This document shows, piece after piece, positions 16,027 through 24,040 of a DNA stretch of 64,000 bases. A program made the position numbers and the translations under genes. Every line of letters begins with the position of its first letter. Position 1 is the stretch's first letter. The DNA comes from UBA11574 sp964591175 (GTDB lineage: Bacteria; Desulfobacterota; Desulfobacteria; Desulfobacterales; UBA11574): assembly GCA_964591175.1 (NCBI GenBank), contig CAZQAF010000010.1, forward strand, positions 1 to 64,000, written 5' to 3'. The notes beneath the pieces were generated by a model that saw nothing but the letters and a program-made list of their open reading frames with translations, did not search any database and was not told the origin of the DNA.

Positions 16027-16833
16027 ATGCCTATGAAATACGTGCATGGATATGACCAAAGAGAAAACATTCGATTGCAGGACCAGGCATCAACGCTTGT
16101 CGAATTACTGCATTCCGATACACGGTACCCGGCAAATAGCAGAGTCCTCGAGGCGGGTTGCGGTGTCGGTGCGCAAACCATAACTTTGGTTCGTAACAGT
16201 CCTGAAGCCCATATCACCTCAATCGATATATCTTTAAGTTCGGTTGCAGAAGCCAAGAAAAAAATTGAACGCGCCGGATTTGCCAATGTCAGCTTCCGGC
16301 AGGGCGACATCTTTAACCTGCCGTTTAAGCCGGAATCATTTGACCACATTTTTGTTTGTTTTGTTCTTGAACATCTGGCACAGCCGGTTGAAGCACTCCA
16401 TTGCCTGAAAAATCTTCTCAAAGCCGGGGGCACCATCACAGTTATCGAGGGGGATCATGGCTCGACGTATTTCTATCCTGACAGTGAAGCGGCGCACAAA
16501 GCGATTCAATGCCAGGTCGCACTGCAAAAAAAAGCCGACGGCAACGCCAATATCGGCAGAGAACTGTATCCCCTCCTAAACACAGCGGGTTTTGCCGCTA
16601 TCCGCGTCTCTCCTCGGATGGTTTATGTTGATTCAAGCAAGCCGCATCTCGTGGAAGGCTTTACAAAAAACACGTTCACGGCAATGATCGAAGGCGTGCG
16701 CGAATCTTCTGTTAAAGCCGGTTTAATTGACGAAACAACCTTTGATGATGGCATTAAGGCATTGTACAGAACGACGGAAACCGACGGGGTATTTTGCTAT
16801 ACGTTTTTCAAAGCGGTTGCCGTAAAAAGATAA
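16027..16833 (+). CDS. Class I SAM-dependent methyltransferase
   Basis: A 268-aa Rossmann-fold methyltransferase. Motif I is VLEAGCGVGAQTITL, motif II the acidic ITSIDISL, and motif IV FDHIFVCFVLEHL, followed by AGGTITVIEGDHGSTYF. A C-terminal helical region (residues ~190-268) probably covers the acceptor site. It resembles UbiE/MenG-type and small-molecule methyltransferases, but the substrate is open. It is divergent from cobO across a 200-bp intergenic gap. Confidence 0.8.
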   Translation: MPMKYVHGYDQRENIRLQDQASTLVELLHSDTRYPANSRVLEAGCGVGAQTITLVRNSPEAHITSIDISLSSVAEAKKKIERAGFANVSFRQGDIFNLPFKPESFDHIFVCFVLEHLAQPVEALHCLKNLLKAGGTITVIEGDHGSTYFYPDSEAAHKAIQCQVALQKKADGNANIGRELYPLLNTAGFAAIRVSPRMVYVDSSKPHLVEGFTKNTFTAMIEGVRESSVKAGLIDETTFDDGIKALYRTTETDGVFCYTFFKAVAVKR

Positions 16834-16921
16834 TCCGCAGAACCTTTCATCTCTATCCTGACTCCGAAGGCTATGTTTTAAATGTAACAGTAAAAAATCC
16901 CATGTTCAACTGCTTGATCTA

Positions 16922-16937
16922 TGGCATGTATGTTGCA
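16922..16937 (+). promoter_or_regulatory. Sigma-54 (-24/-12) promoter
   Basis: TGGCAT-GTATG-TTGCA keeps the invariant GG and GC dinucleotides exactly 10 bp apart and differs from the TGGCAC-N5-TTGCA consensus by one base. It lies 78 bp before ATG 17015 and predicts RpoN-dependent expression of the DUF2059 protein. Two NtrC-type activators are encoded elsewhere in the window. Confidence 0.65.
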
Positions 16938-17014
16938 TGTTTCTATATTTTAAACGGCGCGTTTCAAGTTTGATAATCAAATGTCAATCAAAATGCCATG
17001 AAACAGGAGATAAG

Positions 17015-17866
17015 ATGAAGGCCAAGACGATATTGTGGATGATTGTTCTGTTGATGCTGCCTGTCATTGCACATGCACAAAATCAAAACGAACTGATTCA
17101 ATCCCTTTACATAAAGTCCGGCATAGACAAGCAGGTCAGGCAGCTTCCGCTTTTAATCCGATCCAGCGTGGTACAGGCACTGGAAAAAGATGATCGCATC
17201 AATGGCTTGCCCCGGCATACGAAAACGGCGATTAGCGGTTCTGTACAAGAATCGTTTTCACCGGAACGTATCAAGAAGACGATCATAAAAAAAATAAATG
17301 CATCCATGACCGTCAAAGATCTCGACAACGTTCTAAATTGGCTGGATTCGCCCCTTGGGAAAAAATGCACTCGGCTCGAGGATGCGGCTTCAACACCGGA
17401 AATCTTGTCCGACGTCAAAAAATTTGCGACTCGGCTGAAACAGGCGCCGCCGGCTGATCGTCGTCTGAATATCTTAAGAAAACTGGATGCCGCCGTTAAA
17501 GCGACGGAAACAAATGTTGAAATTGCGATGAATACACAGATTGCGGTGGCCTATGCCGTTGTTCAATCACTGCCCCGGGAGCAGCAGGGCTCCCTGAAAG
17601 ACATTGCCGCCCAATTGGAAAAAAATCGCCCTCAAATCGAGGCGGTGATGAAATCGCAAACCCTTTTGTTCGCCCTGTATATCTATCGGGATTTAACGAA
17701 CGCGGAGCTTGAAAAATATATCCGGTTCGCATTATCTCCGTCCGGCATCAAATATCACGACGCAACCATTTCAGGGTTTAAAAAGGCACTTTTAGACGGC
17801 AGCTTAAAATGGGGCCAATCCATTGCCGGCATATTAAACCAATCCGGTCATCAGTCGGATATATGA
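17015..17866 (+). CDS. Secreted DUF2059-family protein
   Basis: A 283-aa exported protein. Start 17015 follows an AGGAGA site and yields a signal peptide (MKAKTILWMIVLLMLPVIAHA); the longer frame from 16937 would begin inside the sigma-54 promoter. The mature part contains two similar halves, each with a DUF2059-like core (DNVLNWLDSPLGKKCTRLED near residue 106, and YIRFALSPSGIKYHDA near residue 245), so it may be a tandem-domain protein. It is longer than the single-domain member at 12138. Function unknown; the RpoN promoter suggests a nitrogen, envelope or motility-linked condition. Confidence 0.7.
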   Translation: MKAKTILWMIVLLMLPVIAHAQNQNELIQSLYIKSGIDKQVRQLPLLIRSSVVQALEKDDRINGLPRHTKTAISGSVQESFSPERIKKTIIKKINASMTVKDLDNVLNWLDSPLGKKCTRLEDAASTPEILSDVKKFATRLKQAPPADRRLNILRKLDAAVKATETNVEIAMNTQIAVAYAVVQSLPREQQGSLKDIAAQLEKNRPQIEAVMKSQTLLFALYIYRDLTNAELEKYIRFALSPSGIKYHDATISGFKKALLDGSLKWGQSIAGILNQSGHQSDI

Positions 17867-17982
17867 TGGCTCCGGGACGACAAACACAAATTCGACCCGG
17901 AATATTTCTCTTAATTGGGTCATAAAAACCGGTCACTCTGGAACGGCTTTAAATAAAATAGCTCCTATGGCCCAGATTTTTA

Positions 17983-18906
17983 CTATTCAGCAAACAAATC
18001 CGTGCTTAAATATCTTTCGCCGGTGCTCGGCAAAACAACCACGATTTGTTTTCCTTTGTTTTCGCTCCGCTTTGACAGCTCCAGGGCGGCCCAGACAGCA
18101 GCGCCGGATGATATGCCGCACAAAATCCCTTCCAGCGCCGCCAGCTTTCGGGCGGTTTCAAAGGCCTGATCATTGGTCACCGTCACAATATCGTCGATGA
18201 TGTCCGTATTCAGCACCTCCGGAACAAAGCCGGCGCCGATGCCCTGAATTTTGTGCGGTCCGGGCTTTCCGCCGGAGAGAACGGGCGAATTCGCCGGCTC
18301 CACCGCCACCGCTTTAAACGACGGCTTCCGGGCCTTGATCACTTCGGATACGCCGGTAATGGTCCCGCCTGTTCCGACCCCTGAAACAAATATATCCACG
18401 TTGCCGTCCGTACTTTGCCATATTTCTTCGGCAGTGGTCCTGCGATGCGCTTCCGGGTTGGCTGGATTTGAAAACTGGTTGGGCATATACGCGTTGGAGG
18501 TGTTTTTCAAAATCTCGCCTGCTTTTGCGATGGCCCCTTTCATGCCCTCTGCTCCGGGCGTCAAAACAAGCGTTGCACCGAGATGTTTTAAAAGCTTTTG
18601 CCGCTCGATGCTCATGGTTTCGGGCATGGTCAACACCAAAGGATACTGTTTGACAGCGCAGACAAACGCCAGGGCAATGCCGGTGTTGCCGCTGGTGGGC
18701 TCCACAATAGTGGTCTGCGGGTTTATCAATCCTTTGGCCTCGGCGGCTTCGATCATGGAAATGCCGATTCGATCCTTGACGCTTCCCAGTGGATTGAAAA
18801 ACTCGAGCTTTGCGACAATATCGGCGCCGAGTCCATCGGCAATGGTATTGAGACGCACCAGCGGCGTCGATCCTACAGTGTGATTGATATCTTTGAATAT
18901 GCTCAT
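17983..18906 (-). CDS. cysK: O-acetylserine sulfhydrylase (cysteine synthase A)
   Basis: A 307-aa PLP enzyme converting O-acetylserine and sulfide to cysteine. The PLP lysine is K44 in NPLGSVKDRIG; TSGNTG (residues ~72-77), GVGTGGTITG (phosphate loop) and GISSGAA are intact. ATG 18906 has GGAGGG upstream; the frame extends to 18996 without support. It is the last gene of the hdrC-hdrB-hdrA-cysK array (123 bp after hdrA). The upstream promoter at 23793-23818 has the same operator as the cysE promoter, linking both steps of cysteine synthesis. Confidence 0.9.
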   Translation of the reverse strand: MSIFKDINHTVGSTPLVRLNTIADGLGADIVAKLEFFNPLGSVKDRIGISMIEAAEAKGLINPQTTIVEPTSGNTGIALAFVCAVKQYPLVLTMPETMSIERQKLLKHLGATLVLTPGAEGMKGAIAKAGEILKNTSNAYMPNQFSNPANPEAHRRTTAEEIWQSTDGNVDIFVSGVGTGGTITGVSEVIKARKPSFKAVAVEPANSPVLSGGKPGPHKIQGIGAGFVPEVLNTDIIDDIVTVTNDQAFETARKLAALEGILCGISSGAAVWAALELSKRSENKGKQIVVVLPSTGERYLSTDLFAE

Positions 18907-19029
18907 GATTCCCTCCGTAATGATGCGCAGCGATGTGCGCCCTGGATACTTCCGGTGTCGCAGGTCAGGGTACTCCCGGCATTCACACGTCGCCAAACGA
19001 TGTGCCGGTGACTTTCGGTTGATTAATCT

Positions 19030-22000
19030 TCAATTTGCCATGGCCGACGACAGCAAGGCATCGATCTTTGCCAAAACCTGATCGTCGGTGCTGTGTTTCA
19101 ATTGGATGGCCTTGGCGGGACATTCCGACGCGCAGATACCGCATCCCATGCAGGCCGACGGCGGAATCTCGGACACCCCGTCTTCATTGATAAACGGCGC
19201 ATGGAACGGGCACACGCGGACACACGCCAGACATGCCGCGCATTTTTCAGCATCGACTTCGGCCACGGCTGCGGACGTCGTCATCCTCTCCCTGCACAGA
19301 ATTTTCATGGCCTGCTGCCCGGCGCTTTTGGCCATGGTGATGCTCTCTTCGATAAACCGGGGGCTATGGGCCAGACCTGCGAGAAAGATACCCGAAGTGG
19401 CAAACTCGACAGGTCTTAATTTTGCATGGGCTTCCAGGAAAAACCCCTCGTCGGCAACAGGCAATTTCAAAAGACGGGCGATTTGCAATGCGCCTTCACC
19501 GGGCCGGATGCCGGCGCTCAACACCACCAGGTCTGGCTCGACGCGAAAATCCTGGTGAGAACTGCGATCCGTGAAATCGACGATCACTTGACCGCTGTTC
19601 TCATACACCGCCGGTTTTTCTTCAGGGATGTACCGAAAAAAAAGGACACCTTTTTGCCGAGCTTTTTGATAATACAGTTCCTTGAAGCCATAGGTTCTGA
19701 CATCTCGATACAACACAATAATCTGCACACCGGGGTTCATTTCTTTGAGACGGATACTGTTTTTTACGGCAGCCGAACAACACACCCTGCTGCAAAAGGG
19801 AAAGTCGGGTTCCCGTGATCCCACACATTGAATCATCACAATTCTTTTGAGTTGACGGGCCCATGAAGGATCATCCAGAAGTCGTTTGGAGAACTGGACC
19901 TGAGTTAGAGTCCGCTCATCTTCTCCGTAAAGATACTCTTCGGGTTCATACGGACGCCCTCCGGTGGCCACAACCACGGCACCGTAATTGATATCGATCT
20001 GATTGTCATTGTTTTGAAGCGTCCCGTTAAAAGCGCCTAAATGTCCGCCGTGGGAAACCAGTTTGCTATCCAGATGAATGGAAATATTCGGATGATGGGT
20101 GACCCTTTCGATGAGATAGCGGATCAATCGTGCAGGGGAATGTCCTTCCAGCGTAAATGGGAGATTTTGCGCAAAACCCCCCATCCGGTCGCTTTTTTCC
20201 ACCAGATGAACCTGAAATCCCAGATCCGCGATGGTCAATGCAGCGGTCATGCCGGCAAGGCCTGCGCCGATAACCAGTCCTTTATTTATCACCGGATACG
20301 ATTTGTCATACAGCGGTTCAAGTTGAATGGCCCGGGCCACGCTGGCTCGAATCAGATCCTTGGATTTTTGGGTGGCTTTATCACGATTGTTCCCGTGAAC
20401 CCATGAACACTGATCCCGGATACTGGCCAGCTCGAACAGATAGGGGTTCAATCCCGCTTCTTTCAGGGTTTGCTGAAACAACGGCTCATGGGTTTTCGGC
20501 GAGCACGCCGCCACCACCACACGGTTCAGCCGATGTTTTTTAATAAGATCGATAATGTTCTGCTGGGTTTCTGTGGAGCAGGTAAACATAAAGTCGGTGG
20601 CAAACACCACGTGGGGGAGTGCTTTCACATCCGCCACCACTTCCTGAATATCTACCACACCGGCGATGTTGGTGCCGCAATGGCAAACAAAAATCCCCAC
20701 TCTGGGAACGGCCTCAATGAGTTCTTCCGCCACCGGCTCTAGGGCGATGGTTTCAGTATGTCTGGCCTTGCTGACAAGGATGGCGGCTTCGGCGGCGGCG
20801 GCACCGGCCTGAATGACGGTTTCGGGGATGTCTTTAGGCGCTTCGATGCCGCCGCAGACAAATATTCCCGGTCGGGATGTGGACACCGGCTCATCGAATT
20901 CCGTGGTCAAAAATCCATAAGGATTCGCCGCCAATCCCAGCCTTCCGGCAAGATCGGTAAACCCTTCAGACGGTTTAAAACCGCTGGATAAAACCACCAG
21001 ATCGTATTCCTCTTCCTTTTTCCGATTGCGGTGGTGATCAAAGGTCTCGACGATCAGATTCTCGCTTACGGGATTCAGATAGATCTGAGAAATCATGGAT
21101 CGCCGGTATTCCACGCCGTAATTGAAACGTGCGCGATCCACATAATCGTCGAATCCTTTGCCGTGGGCTCGAACATCCATGAAGTAAATGGCGGCCCGGG
21201 TATCCGGCTCATGGGTACGGGTCAAAATGGCTTGTTTGGCGGCATGCATGCAGCAAACCGAAGAGCAATACGGTCGGTTTCTGGAAGGATCCCGTGACAT
21301 GACGCACTGAATCCAGGCGACACTTTGAGGAACTTTTCCGTCGGAAGGCCGCCGGATGTGCCCTTCATAGGGGCCGGTGGCCGACAGCATCCGTTCATAC
21401 TGCAGGGACGTCACCACATTTTGATATCTTCCGTAACCGAACTCTCCTTCCTTGGCTGTCAAGGCCGGTTCGAAACCGGTTGAAATCACCAATGCGCCGG
21501 CCTCGATTTCCAGGGTTTCGGGCTTCTGGTCGTATTCCACGGCATCAGCCGGGCAGATTTTTTGGCAAACCCCGCATTTTCCTTTGGTTAAGTAAAGACA
21601 GTGTTCGGCATCAATGGCATACTTTAAGGGAACGGCTTGGGGAAAGGTCAAAAATGCCGCTTTTCGCATTCCCAGCTCTCCGTTAAACGGGTCCGGCACT
21701 TTTTTGGGGCATTTCTCGGCACACTGGCCGCATGCAATGCATTTTTCCTCGCTGATGTACCGGGGACGCTTTTCAATCTCCGCGATGAATCGCCCCGGGT
21801 TTCCTTTTAGATCGAGGATGCGGCTTCGGGTCAGAATTTCGACATTTGCATGCCCGGCCACCTGGACCAGTTTGGGAGAAAACATGCAGGTGGAGCAGTC
21901 ATTGGTCGGAAATGTTTTGTCCAGGCGCGCCATTGTACCGCCAAGGGTGGGCGATTTTTCGACGAGATAGACGTAAAAGCCGGTATCCGCCAGATCGAGG

Positions 22001-22074
22001 GCGCACTGGATCCCGCCGATGCCGCCGCCGACAACGATAACTTTTCCCACCGGATTTTTAAGATCAACTCCCAT
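19030..22074 (-). CDS. hdrA: Giant HdrA-like iron-sulfur flavoprotein with two FAD modules
   Basis: A 1014-aa soluble flavoprotein, against about 650 aa for a typical HdrA. Residues 1-~450 form a partial HdrA module: FAD loop VVGGGIGGIQCALDL (14-28), ferredoxin CIACGQCAEKCP (112-123), CGVCQKICP and a CSSVCC block. Residues ~460-1014 form a complete HdrA: FVCHCGTNIAGVVDI (462-476), VAACSPKTHEPLFQ, a second FAD loop GAGLAGMTAAL (603-613), CSRVCCSAAVK, and a C-terminal 2[4Fe-4S] ferredoxin (CAACLACVRVCP, CMGCGICASECP). It probably shuttles or bifurcates electrons with HdrBC. No MvhD, FlxABCD or hydrogenase partner is adjacent. Confidence 0.9.
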   Translation of the reverse strand: MGVDLKNPVGKVIVVGGGIGGIQCALDLADTGFYVYLVEKSPTLGGTMARLDKTFPTNDCSTCMFSPKLVQVAGHANVEILTRSRILDLKGNPGRFIAEIEKRPRYISEEKCIACGQCAEKCPKKVPDPFNGELGMRKAAFLTFPQAVPLKYAIDAEHCLYLTKGKCGVCQKICPADAVEYDQKPETLEIEAGALVISTGFEPALTAKEGEFGYGRYQNVVTSLQYERMLSATGPYEGHIRRPSDGKVPQSVAWIQCVMSRDPSRNRPYCSSVCCMHAAKQAILTRTHEPDTRAAIYFMDVRAHGKGFDDYVDRARFNYGVEYRRSMISQIYLNPVSENLIVETFDHHRNRKKEEEYDLVVLSSGFKPSEGFTDLAGRLGLAANPYGFLTTEFDEPVSTSRPGIFVCGGIEAPKDIPETVIQAGAAAAEAAILVSKARHTETIALEPVAEELIEAVPRVGIFVCHCGTNIAGVVDIQEVVADVKALPHVVFATDFMFTCSTETQQNIIDLIKKHRLNRVVVAACSPKTHEPLFQQTLKEAGLNPYLFELASIRDQCSWVHGNNRDKATQKSKDLIRASVARAIQLEPLYDKSYPVINKGLVIGAGLAGMTAALTIADLGFQVHLVEKSDRMGGFAQNLPFTLEGHSPARLIRYLIERVTHHPNISIHLDSKLVSHGGHLGAFNGTLQNNDNQIDINYGAVVVATGGRPYEPEEYLYGEDERTLTQVQFSKRLLDDPSWARQLKRIVMIQCVGSREPDFPFCSRVCCSAAVKNSIRLKEMNPGVQIIVLYRDVRTYGFKELYYQKARQKGVLFFRYIPEEKPAVYENSGQVIVDFTDRSSHQDFRVEPDLVVLSAGIRPGEGALQIARLLKLPVADEGFFLEAHAKLRPVEFATSGIFLAGLAHSPRFIEESITMAKSAGQQAMKILCRERMTTSAAVAEVDAEKCAACLACVRVCPFHAPFINEDGVSEIPPSACMGCGICASECPAKAIQLKHSTDDQVLAKIDALLSSAMAN

Positions 22075-22142
22075 AATGATAAAAATCCATCTATTTTCTA
22101 AGATATTTAGCGCTTAGCAAAACCAAGCGGTATCGCCGCGTC

Positions 22143-22169
22143 TTATAAAATCGTTTCACGATTTTATAA
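22143..22169. other. Perfect AT-rich hairpin between hdrB and hdrA
   Basis: TTATAAAATCG (22143-22153) and CGATTTTATAA (22159-22169) form an 11-bp perfect stem with a 5-nt loop, beginning on the base after the hdrB stop codon. There is no T-run, so it looks more like an RNA-processing or stability element that sets the hdrB:hdrA ratio than a terminator. Confidence 0.5.
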
Positions 22170-23006
22170 TCAGATTGCATTGATTTTGCTTAACAACGGA
22201 ACCGGATCGGCAAAATGCATTTTAAACCATTTCGGATCCCCCCTGTCGCTGAAACTCAACCGGATAAGCTCCGTAAAATAAAATACCGGAACCGGTTGTT
22301 CTAACCGATCCTTCTGAATCATATCCAAATTCGACTGGCACAACGGACAGGATACGACAACCGCTTCGGCACCGGCCTGCCGCGCTTTATCCAGAAGTCT
22401 TTTCGTCAACGAATTTCCGATTTCCCGGCGCCCGATGCCGATACTGGCGCCGCAACAGGTGGCTTTATAAGACCAGTCGATCACCCGGGCGCCGACGGCG
22501 GCGGCGATGCGATCCAATGTCTGGGGGTTCTCATAATCCGTATAACCGGTAATCCTCGGCGGGCGCACCATCTGACAGCCATAATAGCAGACCAGTTTCA
22601 GGCCGTTTAACGGCTTCAACACCCGTTTCTTGATCTGTTTGATCATGTCCGGTTCTGCCAGAAAACGCGTCATATCATGAACCTTTAAATCGCCGGTCAC
22701 CGGCCACGGGATATCCAGCACCTTTTTTTGTACCATCTGTTGGGAAAACCGGAGACGGTTGAAACAGTTGGCACATGGCGCGACAATATCAAGGCCCATT
22801 TGTTCTGCGGCAGACAGATTCCTTGCCGGCAATATCACCGACATGGCCTCGCTGAGGCTGTGGGCGGCCGTTGCCCCGCAACAGGACCAGTCGTCGATTT
22901 CCACCAGATCGATATCCAGCGCTTTAAATATCGCATCAATGGATCGCGCATAATCGACGGCCATGCCTTCCAGAGAACAGCCGGGATAAAAAGACAGTTT
23001 CATCAA
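22170..23006 (-). CDS. hdrB: HdrB-like subunit with two CCG domains
   Basis: A 278-aa HdrB-type subunit. Both cysteine-rich CCG signatures are complete: C9...C41-C42...C77-x2-C80, and C143...C183-C184...C219-x2-C222. In methanogen HdrB these bind two non-cubane [4Fe-4S] clusters that carry out disulfide chemistry, so catalysis of a thiol/disulfide couple is predicted; the actual disulfide in a sulfate reducer is not known. It overlaps hdrC by 4 nt (ATGA), showing coupling, and is separated from hdrA by a 95-nt gap with a hairpin. Confidence 0.9.
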   Translation of the reverse strand: MMKLSFYPGCSLEGMAVDYARSIDAIFKALDIDLVEIDDWSCCGATAAHSLSEAMSVILPARNLSAAEQMGLDIVAPCANCFNRLRFSQQMVQKKVLDIPWPVTGDLKVHDMTRFLAEPDMIKQIKKRVLKPLNGLKLVCYYGCQMVRPPRITGYTDYENPQTLDRIAAAVGARVIDWSYKATCCGASIGIGRREIGNSLTKRLLDKARQAGAEAVVVSCPLCQSNLDMIQKDRLEQPVPVFYFTELIRLSFSDRGDPKWFKMHFADPVPLLSKINAI

Positions 23007-23638
23007 ACAATTTCTCCTCGGGCTTGAATATAGGCTTTTCGAATCTCCTTTATAAGCTTCGATCTGGACGAGAACGGTTTCAACCTTCCTTTTTTCAACA
23101 GGGCCAGGCCCAACAGGAGCTCTTCTTTCAAATTACCGCTTTTAATTTTTTCGTTCAAAATATTCGGTTTTGAATAAAACGCTTTCATCAACCGGAATTC
23201 GTTGACCCTGCCGGATTTGCTCAGAACCTCCAGAAATGTCTGGTGAAACACAGCAAGGTGTTTTTCTTTGGGTGCAATGGATGAGTGCGCCGCAATGTTT
23301 CTCAAATGATTGATGATTTCCGCAACCCTCACTTCATTGGGGCAGTAAGTGGTGCACATCTCACAGGACAAACATACCCATATGGTGGACGATCTCAACA
23401 GGTCTTCGCGCCATCCCAGTTGAACATAACGAATGACCTGGTGGGGTTTGATGTCCATGAAATGACTGACCGGGCAGGCATTGGTGCAGCGTTCGCATTG
23501 ATAGCACGCCGAAACATTCCCATTGGTTTCCCCCTGGATTCTGTTCAGAAAATAATCCCCTCTGTCGCCGATGCGTTTTCTTTTTTTTCCCGATCGGCGT
23601 TCGGATGCCGTCTTGTGATCCATTACCGAGGTGTTCAT
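23003..23638 (-). CDS. hdrC: HdrC-like ferredoxin subunit
   Basis: A 211-aa subunit with two [4Fe-4S] motifs, CYQCERCTNACPVSH (residues ~42-56) and CLSCEMCTTYCPNEV (~88-102), in the HdrC layout, followed by a helical C-terminal half. It carries electrons between HdrA and HdrB. There is an N-terminal basic stretch (ERRSGKKRKRIGDRGDY) rather than a signal peptide, so the complex is cytoplasmic. It is the first gene of the operon; a TTGACA/palindromic-operator promoter lies ~155 bp upstream. Confidence 0.9.
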   Translation of the reverse strand: MNTSVMDHKTASERRSGKKRKRIGDRGDYFLNRIQGETNGNVSACYQCERCTNACPVSHFMDIKPHQVIRYVQLGWREDLLRSSTIWVCLSCEMCTTYCPNEVRVAEIINHLRNIAAHSSIAPKEKHLAVFHQTFLEVLSKSGRVNEFRLMKAFYSKPNILNEKIKSGNLKEELLLGLALLKKGRLKPFSSRSKLIKEIRKAYIQARGEIV

Positions 23639-23792
23639 TGTTTTCCCTTATTAAACCTTGGTCGTGCATGAAAATGGATAAGCATCTTTATTTCTCATCA
23701 GTTTTCATCCAAACCCATAAAACTGCCTCTGATTTTTCATGAAATATTCGCGTTAAAATCTTGCCGTATCATGCGGGCACGAAAGATCAATA

Positions 23793-23818
23793 TGCCACAT
23801 CGTGGTATATTCTGTCAA
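23793..23818 (-). promoter_or_regulatory. Cysteine/Hdr regulon promoter-operator, site 1 (hdrCBA-cysK)
   Basis: On the minus strand TTGACA (23818-23813) is followed by GAATA and then TACCACGATGTGGCA (23807-23793), a TACCAC-N3-GTGNNA palindrome. The same hexamer, five-base gap and palindrome occur at 30545-30520 and 60429-60454. The operator fills the -35/-10 spacer, so a repressor bound there would block polymerase. It points at hdrC. Confidence 0.65.
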
Positions 23819-23965
23819 CGAATAAAAAACGCGGAGCAATCATGCATCGCGCATTTGGGTCCTCATTGAAATATAATGTAAAACCTCATTATATGCAAAA
23901 AGATTCTGCATGCGGGCGCATCGGCATTTCACAATCCTACAACACCAGCTGATGATGACACAATG

Positions 23966-23981
23966 TGACATGATTGTTGCA
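23966..23981 (+). promoter_or_regulatory. Degenerate sigma-54-like promoter upstream of sensor kinase
   Basis: TGACAT-GATTG-TTGCA has the right spacing and a perfect -12 element, but GA replaces the invariant GG at -24. It lies 60 bp before the kinase start. It is a weak candidate for autoregulation of the two-component pair. The rest of 23819-24040 shows a CAGCAACTTAAGTTAAGG motif (24013-24030) and no gene. Confidence 0.3.
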
Positions 23982-24040
23982 TCTCTCAAGACCTTGTGAT
24001 AATTTAAAGCGTCAGCAACTTAAGTTAAGGACTCAAATCG

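Noticed and set aside
23761..23952. A 63-aa frame upstream of the sensor kinase
   Set aside because: It overlaps the hdrC promoter-operator, has no ribosome site and resembles no family.
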